This document shows positions 1 through 12,500 of a stretch of DNA of 42,578 nt, in pieces. The position numbers and the translations under genes were made by a program. The notes under the pieces were generated by a model that did no database searches, had not been told where the DNA came from, and worked only from the letters and a program-made list of their open reading frames with translations. Each line of letters opens with the position of its first letter. Position 1 is the stretch's first letter. The DNA lies in NCBI GenBank assembly GCA_007693965.1, contig RECQ01000067.1, positions 1 through 42,578 of the forward strand. The letters are read 5' to 3'. Source of the stretch: Phycisphaeraceae bacterium (GTDB lineage: Bacteria > Planctomycetota > Phycisphaerae > Phycisphaerales > UBA1924).

Positions 1-2
1 CC

Positions 3-540
3 GCGCCCGCCTCAACACCACAGCGCGCCGACCATCCGCCCGACAAACCCACCCTCCTCGAAAAAGTCCTCTACGACATCATCCTCGCCGAGCACGACCC
101 CATCGAGATCGCCATCGACCACGGCCTGAAACTCCGCGAGCTCCTCGAACTCGTCGAGTCCCCCGAAGCCCGGCGCCTCCTCGAACACTACGAGCGCATC
201 GCCGACCTCCAGCTCCGCATGGCCCTCGTCCGCGCCCGCCCCGCCGCGGCCGCCGCCCTCCTCAACATCGCCCACTACGCCGACAACCACGAAACCGCCC
301 GCAAAGCCGCCGCCGCCCTCTTCCATACCCGCCGCGCTGCGCCCCCGGACACGGGCGCCCCCCCACCCGCACCCGCGCCGACCAAGCCGCCGCCGCCTCT
401 CGCCCCGCGCACGCCGTCATCTCCCGCTGGAGCGCAAAACGGCCGCACACCAGGCGCAGAACACCACGGCGTCAAATCACCACAGCGCGCAACAACAACA
501 ACAACAACCACCAGCCCTCGATCGTCAGTTTCCTCATTGA
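3..540 (+). CDS. Partial helix-rich hypothetical protein, truncated by window edge
   Basis: The frame with codons starting at 3 reads as a convincing protein up to about position 330: leucine- and glutamate-rich helices containing LLEKVLYDIILAEHDP and LRELLELVESPEARRLLE, then an Ala-rich helix with AAAALLNIAHYADNHETARK. Codons there end mostly in G or C. The start lies outside the window. After about 330 the frame becomes a Pro/Thr-rich string and stays open to 1397, deep inside the opposite-strand gene, which is implausible. A run of seven C at 358-364 could hide an indel; reading in the +1 frame from there gives a stop at 538-540 after a Gln run encoded by (AAC)6 at 491-508. The end given here assumes that shift. 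The function is not recognised; the helical pattern resembles small DNA-binding or terminase-small-subunit-like planctomycete proteins, which is only an impression. Confidence 0.4.
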
Positions 541-565
541 TGCGCCCGCTTGCCGCGATGCGCAC

Positions 566-3500
566 TCAGAACAACGTCGAATCAAGCCGCACGCGCGGCT
601 CGCGCAGGCCCACCCGATCATCATCGTGCAATCCATCGCGCCAGACGAAGAAACCGGCGCCGACCCGCTGCAGATTCACCGAGGCGGGCGCTGCGGGCAT
701 CGACAGTGCGGGCGCTGCAAGTGTCTCGCCGGGCGCCGCATGCCGCAGCAGTCCGGCCCCGGCGGCGGCAGACGTCACCAACGGCGCCGAAACCGTCACG
801 GACGAATCAACCAATCCCGCGCCGCCAACGTCCGATCCATCCCCGGCCAGCGGCGCCGGCGAATCAGTCCACACCGTCGTGCCCCACACGCTCAGCAGTT
901 CCGCCAGGTCCTGCGCATTCACCACGCCACTGCCCGTCAGGTCAGCCACAGGATCACTGGTTCCCCACACACTCAGCAGTTGGGCCAGGTCCTGCGCGTT
1001 CACCACGCCGCTGCCCGTCAGGTCGCCGTACAGGCGGAAGAAGTCAGCGACAGGCGAGGCGTCGCTGCGGTCGATGGCGCTCCAATCCCCATCGGCGCGG
1101 GCGCCGCCCGAAGCGCCGGGCTCGAGGCCGGGCAGCAGCACCTTGAGCGTGTACAGACCGTTGTCCAGGATGGTCTGTCCGCCGTCGCCGTCGACGGTGA
1201 GATCAATGGTGAGCAGGTTGAGCGTCTCGTTCCACGCGAAGCGGTCGGCGGTGAGCCACGCCATCGAGTTGTCCAGATCGTCGCTGCGATACAGCTTGAT
1301 GAAGTCCGCGATCGAGCCGTCGGCGATGCGCTCGGCGATATTGGTCTCGCCGGCGAAGCGAACCTGGATCTTGTCCACATTGCTGCGCTGCTGCTGACCG
1401 CCCGCGATGATCACTTCCGCGATCTCCACACCCTCCGTCGCAGGATCGACCACACCGAACGCCGCGGCGGAGCGATCCATCACGCCGTGGTTCCCCTCGA
1501 ACGAGATCTGGATGCGCAACCCCTCGACGCCGATCGGAATATCGCTCTTCGCCGGCGCCCACAAGAGCGAGCCGACATCAGCAGCGCCCTGGAAGATGTT
1601 CGTGAGGAACTCGGGGCCCTCGACGCCGTCGATCAGCAGATCAATGCGGATGTCGCGGCCTTCGATGTTGTTGTAGCTGTCCCAGCGGATTTCGCGCACC
1701 TCGTCAAAGCCCCACGCAGTGTCGAAGTCAGGCGAACGAAGCAGCAAACGGGCCCCGATGTTCTCGTTGTCCTCGCTGGAGAAGCCCTGAGCCCCCATGT
1801 CCGGCGCCCACGCCTCTGCCTCGATGAAGAGGAACGCGCTGTCGAACAGAACCGGCGAACCGGCGCCGGGCAACGCCTCGAAGCGCAGCTCGACCAGGCG
1901 GGCGCCCTCGGGAATGCCAACGCGGTCGCCATCGAGCGCCCAGCGATCGAAGCCGGCGCCCGGATCGACAATGAAGCTCTCAAGGAAGACGGGCGGCTCG
2001 CCCTTCTCCTCAGGGTCGGCGAAGAAGCTGAGCGTCAGACGCCCCTGGGCAGCGCCGATGTCATCCGCACGGAAGCGGCCTCCGAAGACCGCGCGGAGGA
2101 AGCCCGTATCAAGATCCGCGGCGTCGAACCCTGCATCGTCCACGAGATGGACGGCGGTCTCGATGAAGTCGCCCGGAGCGGCGCTGAAGATGGCGCCGCC
2201 GGTCAGCGCGTTGGCGGCGGGCGCGAGCTGCCCGCCCGAAGCGCTCCAGCCCGAAAGCCCGGCGCCGAAGTTGGCGTTGGCGAGCAGGTTGTTGCGGAAG
2301 GCGACGCCGAGATCGGTCAGCGGATCTGAAGAATCCACGGTCGGGCTGTCGAAGCGCCGCCCGGCGCCGGGATCGAAGATTCGGAAATCGTCGCGGTCGG
2401 CGTGCAGGAATCGTGGCATGGCGAAGTCGGGCGCCGCGGCGGACTGGCCGATCGAGCTCTGGTCGAAGACGCCGAGATCGAACCAGTCAACGAAGTCGGC
2501 GAAGTCGACGCCGGCGAAGCGAACCAGCACAGCGCCGAGCGGAGCATGGAACGTATTGAAGTCGCTGAAGAAACCGGACTGGCTGTCCTCGGCGATGGTG
2601 AGCGCAGGGGCGGCCTCGGACCAGAAGATGTTGCCGCGAAGCTCGACCTCGGAAGCCCCGTTCATCGCCTCGACGCCGCCGCCGGTCGGGGCGAAGAAGG
2701 TGTTGTGGCTCGCCACGATGCGCTCGGCGCCGTCGATGCGCAGATCGGCGCCGGCGTTGCGGAAGAGCATGTTGTTGTGGAGAAGCTGGCCGTCGTTGGC
2801 GAGCACGCCCACGACGTTGGATGCGATGCGGTTGAAGCGGATGACGCCGTCGAAATCGACGCCGAGCTCGTTCGCCTCGATGAGGTTGGCGAGATCAAGG
2901 TCGAGCCCGCCCAGCACGCCGGCGCCGGTGACGCCGAGCTGCGAATCACGGATGATCTGGTTCTGCATCCAGCCGTGCAGGATGACGCCCGTCTGGTTGT
3001 TCACGATCTCATTGGGCGACAGATCGTCGCCGTAGAAGCCGAGACCGCTCTCGATGTTCGCCGAGTGCGATTCAACACCGACGATGTTGCCATGCACCAT
3101 GTTCGCCGACAGCGGCGCCGGAGCCGTGTGATGCACGCCGGTGGCGAAGCCGCTCACATCGTTCCGCGCGATCGAGCCGGTGAATCCGGCGGCGACCCCG
3201 ATGCCCACGCCGACGCCTGTTCCCGCGAAGCCGTTGTCGAGCACGAGGCCGGAGCTCTCCGCGCCGAGACGCAGGCCGTCGACCACGTTCTGCATCGTCA
3301 CGCCGCGGATGAGCAGGTTGTCGGTCTCGCCCTGCACGTCGATGCCGAGGGCGGCGCCGGTGAAGGCGCTGTCGAGCAAAGACAGGTCCTGCGTTGCGCC
3401 GTCCACGACCACACCGGCGCCGAGGAAGCGGGAATTGGACACAGTGGCGCCCTCGCTCGCGTTGAGCGTGAGGCCCTGACCGGTGAAGGTGACATCGCTG

Positions 3501-6500
3501 ATGAGCAGGCCGGTGGTGTTCGTCGCGGTCAGCCCGCCGGAGATCTGGAGGCGCTGGAAGCTGACGTCGGCGGCGCCGTTCAGTGTGACTGGGCCATCGA
3601 TCACCGTGCTTCCATCGGGGGCGCCGATGAAGAGCACGCCGGAGGCCGCGGCGCCGATGGTCGCGCCGCCGGTGAAGACGCCGGGTCCGAGGAGCACCAC
3701 GTCGCCGGGCTGGAGGGCGGCGCCTGCGAGCAGGTCGGCGAGGGAGTCGCCGGCTTCGAGGCTGTGGATGTCGCCGATCTGGAACTCGTCGCCGCGGAAG
3801 TAGACGTTCTGGGCGCCGTCGGCGGCGTCGGTCCAGGCGACGTAGGGCGAGCCGCCCGCGACGGCGAGGGCGAGGCCGTCGATCACGCCGCCGGAGGGGC
3901 TGACGCCCAGGTCGGACGCGTCGCCGGGGAGAACTTCGGCGAAGCCGGCGCCATCCCACTTCGTCGAGAAGATGGAGGTGGTCCCGATTTCGCGTAGAGC
4001 GGGTGTGTCATCGAGCCATGCGAGGTGCAGGCTGTCGCCATCGGAGGCGAGCTGCGGGCGTGAGGCCTGGCCGAAGCGGAGCTCGTCGCTGCGCGAGACC
4101 TGGCCGTCGAGAGAATCGGGGATGTCGTTGGCGACGCCGATCCAGTTGGCGCCGTCGAAGCGGCGCACCACGACCTCGGCGGAGCCGAAGGCCACGCTGC
4201 GATCGGGCGCGGGGATGGGATCGTGCGGGTCGATGACCGGCGGCGTGACGAATGGTGTGGTGCGGTCCTGCCAGGCGACGAAGAGCTCGCCGTTGTGGTA
4301 GGCGAGGCTGGGGGTGGCGCTGGGGCCGGGGGTGTCGCTGACGCCGCCGAGGTTTGCAGAGCCGCCGAGGGCGGTGAAGGCGGCGCCGGTGAACTCACGG
4401 AGGTAGATCTGCGCGGCGTCGCCGACCTGCTGCGTCCAGCCGAAAGCGATCTTCGCGCCGTCGGTGGCGATGGCGAGGTCTTCGACGTCGCTCGCCGAGC
4501 CGGAGATTCCTTCGCCGCTCGCCGAACCGGCGCCGAGCTCGACCCACGCCGCGCCGTCGAAGCGCTTGGCGTAGACGTTGGCGGCGCCCTGCGACGAATC
4601 AATCCACGCCACGACGGGGCCGCTGGCGGTGTTGATGATCTGGGCGTGATCGGCGGCGCCGGTGGCGCTGATTCCGTGCAGCTCGAAGGAGTCGCCGAGG
4701 CCGATCCAGGCGCCGGCGCTTTCGCTCCAGCGGGCGACGCGGATGTCGGCGCCGCCGTCGTGGAACTCGGTCCAGGCGACGATGGGGGCGCCGGAGTCGT
4801 CGAGGGCGACGGTCGGACGGCGCGAGGACGTGTTGGACTGGCTGAGGCCGCCGCCCTGGGCGGCGTCGCCGAACTGAACCCACGCGCCTTCGGGCGTGCG
4901 GTGCAGGTGATAGATCTGGTGGACGTTGTCGCGCGAATCGACCCACACCACATGCTGGCCGGCGTTCGGGGCGGCGGCGATGTCCTGCTCGAACGAGAGG
5001 CCCGCGGTGGAGGCGGCGCCGGGGATCTGCGGGGCGCCGCTGAGGCCGGCGCCGTTGGCCGAGCGGGCGTACTCGGCCCAGCGGCGGCCATCGAGATCGG
5101 GGCCGATGGGCAGATCGGGCGAGGAGAAGGTGATGCGCAGCGGCGGGAGCGGCGGCGCGGGGATTGTCGCGTCGGGCGGGATCCAGTCTTCGGGGATGTC
5201 GCCTTCGTCCGGACCGAAGTCGATGATGTCGTAGCGGCCGGGGCCGGGATCGATGAAGTCGTCGCCGCCTTCGCCGAAGAGCTGGTCGCTGCCGGCGCCG
5301 CCGAAGATCAGGTCGTTTCCGTCGAGTGGGTGCGGGAGTCCGAGGCCGGCGTCGCCGTAGATGACGTCGTTGCCGCCGTCGGTGTCGGGGACATAGGCAC
5401 GGAATCCGAAGAGGATGTTGTTGCCGAAGCCGCCGACGATCAGGTCGTTTCCGTGATCGCCGAAGATGAGATCGTCTCCGGAGCCGCCGAAGAGGGCGTC
5501 GTCGCCGGGGCCGCCGTCGATGAAGTTGTTCCCCGAGACGCCGAAGATGCGATCGTTTCCATCGCCTCCGTACAGCTCGTCGTCTCCGCCGGCGGCGCCA
5601 TAGATCACATCGTCGCCGGGGCCGCCGAAGATGCGGTTGTTTCCGCCGACGCCGATGAGCAGGTCGTCGCCGGGGCCGCCGAAGATCTCGTCGTCGCCGA
5701 AGCCGCCGTAGATGACATCGGCGCCGTCGCCGCCGTGGAGGACGTTGCGACCGCCGTTGCCGAAGATGGTGTCGTTCCCGGGGCCGCCGTCGATGTAATC
5801 GTCGCCGAAGAACGAGCCGTAGATCACATCGTCGCCGGCTCCGGCAAGAACGACGCTGCCGAAGCGCTCGCCGGCGTAGATCCAGTCGCCGTCGTCGCCG
5901 CCGAGGATGAAGTTGTGCCCGCCGAGGCCGAAGACGATGTTGCGTCCGCCGGCGGTGAGGTCGATGAAATCGCCGTAGGGGTTGTCGTCGCCGCGGAGGA
6001 GAATGAAGGGGTTGAAGTCGGAATTGAAGATCGCTTCGTCGGAGCCGTAGATGATGTCATCGCCGGTTCCGGCGTAGATGCGGTTGCCGACGCCTGCGCC
6101 GGCGACGAGCAGGTTCTGCCCGCTCTGTCCGAAGATGGTGTCGCGGCCGGGGCCACCGAAGACGCGGTCGTCGCCGTCGCCGGCGAGGATTGTGTTGTCT
6201 CCGAGACCTGCATAGATGACGTCGTCGCCGGCGCCGCCCTGGATGAAGTCGTCGCCGTCGCCGCCGTAGATGATGTCGCCGAGGGGGCCAGCGAAGATCA
6301 GGTTGGCGCCGGAGTCGCCGTAGATGATGTTGCGGCCGGGTCCGCCGTAGATCTCGTCGTCGCCGCGGCCGGCGCGGATGATGTCGTTGCCGGGGCCGCC
6401 GAGGATCAGGTCGTCGCCGTCGCCGCCGAAGAGCAGATCGTCGCCGTCGTTGCCGAAGATCTGGTTGCGGCCTCCGACTCCGTAGATCACGTCGTCGCCT

Positions 6501-9500
6501 TCCTGGCCGAAGATGATGTCGTTTCCTGGGCCGCCGAAGATGCGATCGTCGCCGGCGCCGCCGTAGATCTGGTTGTTTCCGGCGTTGGCGTAGATCAGGT
6601 CATCGCCGGCGCCGCCCTGGATGAAATCGTCGCGCGGGCTGCCGAAGACGATGTTTTCGCCATCGCCGGTGAAGATGGTGTTGCCAGGGCCGGGGCCGAA
6701 GCCGTGCTGGGGATTGTCGAACTCGGAGTCGGCGTAGATGGTGTCGTTGCCGGGGCCGCCGAAGATGGTGTCGTTCCCGGGGCCGCCGAAGACGAGGTTG
6801 TTTCCACCGCCTACGCGGATGATGTCGTTTCCGCCATCGGGGTTGGATGGGTCGGTTTCGTCGCCGTAGATGACATCGGATTTGGGACCGCCGAAGATGC
6901 GATCGTCGCCGAGGCCGCCGATGATGATGTTGTTCCCTGCGGGGCCTGTGGAGCGAGTTTCGGGTGCGTCGTGTCCGTAGATGGTGTCGTCGCCGGCGCC
7001 GCCATGGATCCAGTTGTTTCCTGCGCCGCCCTCGATGTAATCATCGCCGTCGCCGCCGAAGATGGTGTCATCCCCGGCGCCTCCGAAGATCACATCGCCG
7101 CCGTGGCCGGCGTGGATGCGATCGTTTCCGGCGTTGCCGTGGATGGTGTTGGTTCCGGGGATGTAGCCGGGCGGGGGCGTCTGAAGTGGGTGGAAGTCGC
7201 CGTAGATGATGTCGATGTTCTCGCCGCCGTCGATGTAATCGGAGCCGCCATTGCCCACGAGCAGATTGAGTCCGCGGACGCCGAAGATGCGGTCGTTTCC
7301 GGGGCCGCCGAAGACGACGTCGTCGCCGGGGCCGGCGTATATCTCGGCGCCCTGGTTGGCGCCGGTTCCGCCCTGACCGAATATGAGATCGGCGCCGGCG
7401 TTGCCGAAGATCTTGTTGTTGCCGTCGCCGGGGGTGGCGATGAGCTGGGAGAGCGAGAAACCGGCGCCGCGGTATGTGCGGGACCGGCTTTCGACGATGC
7501 CCGCCTCGGCGCGAAGCTCGTCGTACAGCACATCGAACTTCTCGAAGAGGTTGGCGTCGCTGGGATTGATGTTGAAGCCATAGCCGCCGACGAGGATGTC
7601 ATCTTCTGGTCCGCCGACGAGGACCGAGTTTCCGCGGCCGCCGAAGATGATGTTTCGCCCGGAGCCGCCGACGATGATCTTGTCGCCGGCGGCGACGCCG
7701 ATCTGGGCGCTGGGGAAGTAGGCGACGAACTCGACGTTGACGCTGGGATCGAGGGTGATGATGTCGTTGCCGCCTGCGAGGGGCGCGACGATGCGTGTGA
7801 TGGGGTTGGGGTTGAAGAACATTCCCGGCGAGTCGTCGTCGGGGTCGACGCCGGGGCCGAAGTACTGATCTTCGCCGAAGCCGGAGACGGCGATGACCAT
7901 GTCGGCGCCTTCGCCGGTCTGGCTGATGACGATCTCCTCGTCCTGCACGTTCTCGTAGCCGCCGCGCTGGTTGGCGCGATCGCCGATGTTGAGGAAGAGG
8001 ACGCTCTGGCCGGGGCCGCCCTGCTGGGCGATTTCGATCTCGGGGAATTCGCAGGCGATGGAGAAGCTGATGAGGCGCAGGCGCGCGAATTCGAAGCTCC
8101 ACTCCTTGCAGAAGGGGCAGGGGCCGACGGCGATGTATGCGTCTAGGAAGACCTCGACGGTTCCGGAGAGGTTGAAGATGCAGAAGGGATTGCCCGTTCC
8201 CTGGACGATGCGGATGATCTCGTTGATGCGGAGTTTGCCGTCGTCGGTGCGGACCAGATCGCCGTCGGAGTTGATGTCCATGAGGTCGACCTCGATGGAC
8301 GCGAAGACGCCGCCGCGGACGCCGCCCTCGGCGATGCCGACACTCACCGCCAGAGCGGCGCTGATGGATCCGTAGACGCGGACTTCGGGCTTGTCCTCGA
8401 TCACCTGACCGTTGGGCCCGAAGGTGACGTGGTCGTCGATGAAGAGGCCGTCCAGCACGGCGAGGCCGACGGCGCCGGCGATGGTGGCGGGGTTGTCGGT
8501 GGACTGGATCGTCTCGATCGCCCTGGGAAGTCCTGCGGCGTCGAAGCCGATGCCGAAGTTGATCTCGGCGTTGATGGAGCCGGAGAAGCGGGCGCCGAGC
8601 GGGCCGACGATGGAGAAGAAGGAGCTGAAGAAGAAGCCGAAGCGCAGTTCGGCGTTGAAGCGGAAGAGATCGACATCGGAGTCGCCCGCGAGGAGGCCGA
8701 AGGCGGCGAAGGGATCGCTCAGGAGCGGCATGTCGAAGTTGAGCTTGGCGGAGCGGGTGGAGCCCACGACACTTTCTGTGGCCTGCTGCACCATCCCATC
8801 CCCGGCGTTCTGCACCAGGCTGTCGAAGATGTCTTCCTCGCTCATGGCGTTGAAGAAGCCGGCATCGTCGCTGAGCGGTCGGCGCACGCTGCCGTCGGGC
8901 AGAACCAGCATCTGGAAGTCGCCGAGGGGCACACGGCCATCATCATCGATCTGGGTGGCCAGCATCACGACGCTGTCGACCAGTTCGATGATCTCGACGG
9001 CGGCGCCGATGAACTTCAGGCTGCTGAGCTTGGGCGAGAGCGTGCTGAAGAGGTTGGCGAGATCGACAAGGGAGACATCGGAGCCGCGCAGGTCGGAGAT
9101 GACGGGCAGGCGCGCGGTGAGGATGTCGACGATGGGCCGGATCGGCTCCATCGCCTGATTAATCTCGATGACAATGGGCTGGAGGAACTCGGCGAAGAAT
9201 TCGCCGATGAAGAGCTGCACGTTGCTGAAGTCGATGGAGAGATCGCCGGGCGTGGCGACTCGGTTCGTGGCGCCGAGCGAGAGCGACCAGTCGATGGCGA
9301 CGTCGGTGGAGACGCTGGGGAAGTTGCCGCTGCCGGGTTTGATGCCGGGGAGATTGATGCCGGCCTGCACGGGCAGGAAGGCGCCGGCGTCGAAGCCGAC
9401 GGAGACATCGATGAAGCCGCTGCCGCGGTCGGCGGAGCTGTAGAGGGCTCGTCCCGCGCCGCCCGCGCCGGCGCCCGCGCCCGCGATGTTGAGGAAGCTG

Positions 9501-12500
9501 AGGCGCTGGCGCTCGCCGGGCTCGGCGTCGGGGTTCTTGAGGTTGACTTCGAGGGAGGCGGAGGCGAACGCGGAGGCGGTTGCATCGCCGCGGATGTCGG
9601 CGCGGAGGATGCCGAGGGTGATGCCGGCTTCGATGTCGTCGAGAGTCAGTTCGAGGAAGACGCGGAAGTCGGGGTCTTCGGTGACATCGAGGAAGAAGCC
9701 TTCGGTGAAGTTGAAGCCGAAACTGATGGCCCAGACGAAGCCGAACTCGACCGAGACATCGGTGTCGAAGTCGAGGGCGAATCCGGGGATGCCGATGTCG
9801 AAGCCGAAGTCGACATCGGCGAGCGAGACGAGCTTGCCGATCCTGAGATCGACGAGGATCTCGCGGACTTCGAGGATGTCGAAATCGTCGCTGACGCCGT
9901 CGGCGATGAGCTGGCTGAGCTTGAGGACGGAGCCGTCGGCCATCTCGAAGCTGAGATCGACATCGTCCTGGCTCACGGCGCCGCGGAGGGCGGCGACGCG
10001 ATCCTGGAAGAAGAAGTCTTCGGGGTTGGCGGCGCCATCGAGGGGGAGGAGCAGGCCGATGTCGTTGAAGACGTCGAAGACGATGTTGCGGAAGGTGGTG
10101 AGGCCGGAGATGACGCCGTCGGTGAGCTCGTCCTCGGCGGTGGTGAGGAAGGAGCGGAAGGGGGCGACGACGCCGGCGCGGATGTCGTCCTCGATGAAGG
10201 TGGCGACGGGCTCGAGCTGGTCGCCGATGAAGGGGACGGTGACGCCGGCGACGCTGCCTTCGAAGAACTGCTGCACGCCGCCGAGGACAAAGTCGAAGCC
10301 GTCGACGACGAGGATGATCTGGTCGAGCAGGCTGATGTTGTCGAGGTCGATGTCGGGGAGGACGAGCTTGACGACGTCTTCGCCGGTGAAATCGACCAGG
10401 TCCGAGATGTAGAGCTGGAGGTTGGTGACTTCGGGCGCGAGGCCGAAGAGCTCGACGCTGATGGGCAGGTCGATCTGAACGGCGGCGTCGACCTCGAACT
10501 GGATGTTGTTGATGGCCTCGGTGAAGGAGTAGCGGCCATTGACGGCGCCGGCGGGGTCAAAGCCGATGAGGACGGTGGCGGGGTCGAGATCGTCGGGGGA
10601 TTCGTCGTTCTTGATGGCTTCGTGGATGGCGCCGACGGAGGCGCGATCGCCGAGGGAGACGAGGCCGCCTTCGATGGTCGCGGAGGCGGGGCCGAGCTGC
10701 GCGCTGAACTCGACATCGTCGCCCTCGATGAGGGCGAAGAACTCAATGCGGCTCTGGAGGGCGGGCGGGTCGCCTTCTTCGGCGTCTTCCTGGGCCCAGA
10801 AGAAGAGCTCGGGCGTGGCCTGGGTGAGGTCGAGGCCGATGTTGACGGAGATGACGACGCCGGCGCTGACGCTCAGCTCGGAGGAGCCCTGCACGTCGAT
10901 GAGGTCGGTGAGGAAGCCGAGATCGGCATCAACGCCGAAGGCGCCGATGAGCGATTCGAGATCGAAGTCGAGTGAGAAGGTTTCGTTGGCGAACTCGACG
11001 AGGATGTCGAGGCCGATGGTGAAGATGCCTTCCTGGTAGTCGAAGCGGACTTCGGGCGTGGGTCGGGGCTCGGGGTCGTCGCCGTCGCCGCGGGCGAGGC
11101 TGATGATCGAGCCTGTATCGTCGGACTGGACGACGAAGGGGAGGGCGGCGATTTCGTCTTCGATCTGCTGGCGGAGTGATTCGAGTTCGGTCTCGGCGTC
11201 GTCGCGGAGCGTTTCGAGCCGGCCGCGGAGGCCGTTCACGAAGCCGACTGCGTCGCCGATGCTGATGTCGATGACGGGGAGGGGCTGGTTGAGGAAGGGC
11301 ACGCCGCCGGAGGAGGCGAGGTCGTCGATGTAGTCGAGGAAGCCGAGGAGGGCGTCGATGATCTGGCCGGGGGTGAGGCTGGTGAAGTCGCGGAGGAAGT
11401 CTTCGAGGTCGCCGGCGTCGAGTGTGAAGTCTTCGATGTTGCGGAGGTCTGCGATGGAGAGCGTGAGTTCGATCTGATCCTGACCGAAGATGCTCAGGAC
11501 GTCGATGGGCTGGGTATCGCTCACCACGAAGGTGATGGAGACATCGCCGGAGATGGTCTGGTCGAGGAAATCGAAGAAGCCTTCGAACTGCGGCTCTCCA
11601 TCGCGCATGGAGGCTTCGCCGACACGGAGCAGGGGCGTGGGGACGAACTCCTTCTCGCCGGTGTCGTCGTCGAAGATGATGTCGAGGCCGAGGGGATCGC
11701 CGACTCTGTTGTACAGATCGCGCAGGGAGAGCTTGCCCTCGGCGTCCTCCAGCGCCTGGAGGCCGAACTCGAAGCCGACATTGCCCTGCCCGGATGATCC
11801 GGCGAGGCTGAGGCCGAGGATGCCGAGGGTGATGTCGCCTTCGTCCAGCTCGATGTCGATGCTGAGATCGGCGGCGAAGGTCGAGGAATCGCGGATGAAG
11901 AACTTGTCGGCGAGGGACTGGCCGTGGAGCGGATTGCCGATGAGGCGGTGGATCGCCTCGTCGGTGACGGCGGCGGAGAGCAGGCCGAGCTGCAACGCCG
12001 CGGGCGCCTTGACGAGGATGCCGGCGCCCTCGAGGAACTCGTCGTCCGGCTCGACCTCGGCCGCCTCGACGAAGAGGCGCGGCTCGTCCTCGTTGGGGCC
12101 GACCTCCGGGACTTCGACTTCTTCCGTTTCGCGGAGGACGATGGCGTTGAATTCGCTGTTGAACTCCGCGATGACGCGCCCGTTGTTGCCGGGCGCGTTG
12201 TTGATGCGGTCGAAGAGGTCGCCGAAGGTGATGGTGGAGGCGTCGAGATCGACATCGAAGGAGACGCCGTCGCGGGGGTGGATGGTGAAATCGACGCCAT
12301 CGATGGGGCGGAAGGCGGGGAAGTCGGGCGTGCTGCCGCCGTTGATCTCCGAGAGGAGCGAGCCGGTGTCGAAGGTGAGTCCATCGCCGACGGGGGTGAG
12401 CTCGATGCCGAAGAGCAGATCGAGACCGACGGATCCGGCGATGGTGACGTCGCCGGAGAGGTTGACGCCGCCGAGGGGATCGGCGTCGAGCCCGAAGTGG

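Noticed and set aside
262-450. Minus-strand frame starting MCGRFALQ, like the catalytic N-terminus of SRAP/HMCES proteins
   Set aside because: The similarity ends after eight residues; the rest is Arg/Gly antisense sequence, and the opposite strand carries better coding signal. Chance match.
4223-8146. 1307-codon plus-strand open frame opposite the RTX region
   Set aside because: It is the antisense of the real gene: repetitive Ala/Val/Asp composition (VAGAAEDDVV) mirrors the RTX codons, and G+C-rich third positions suppress stops. The same holds for the long plus-strand frames at 8429-10975 and 11924-14029.
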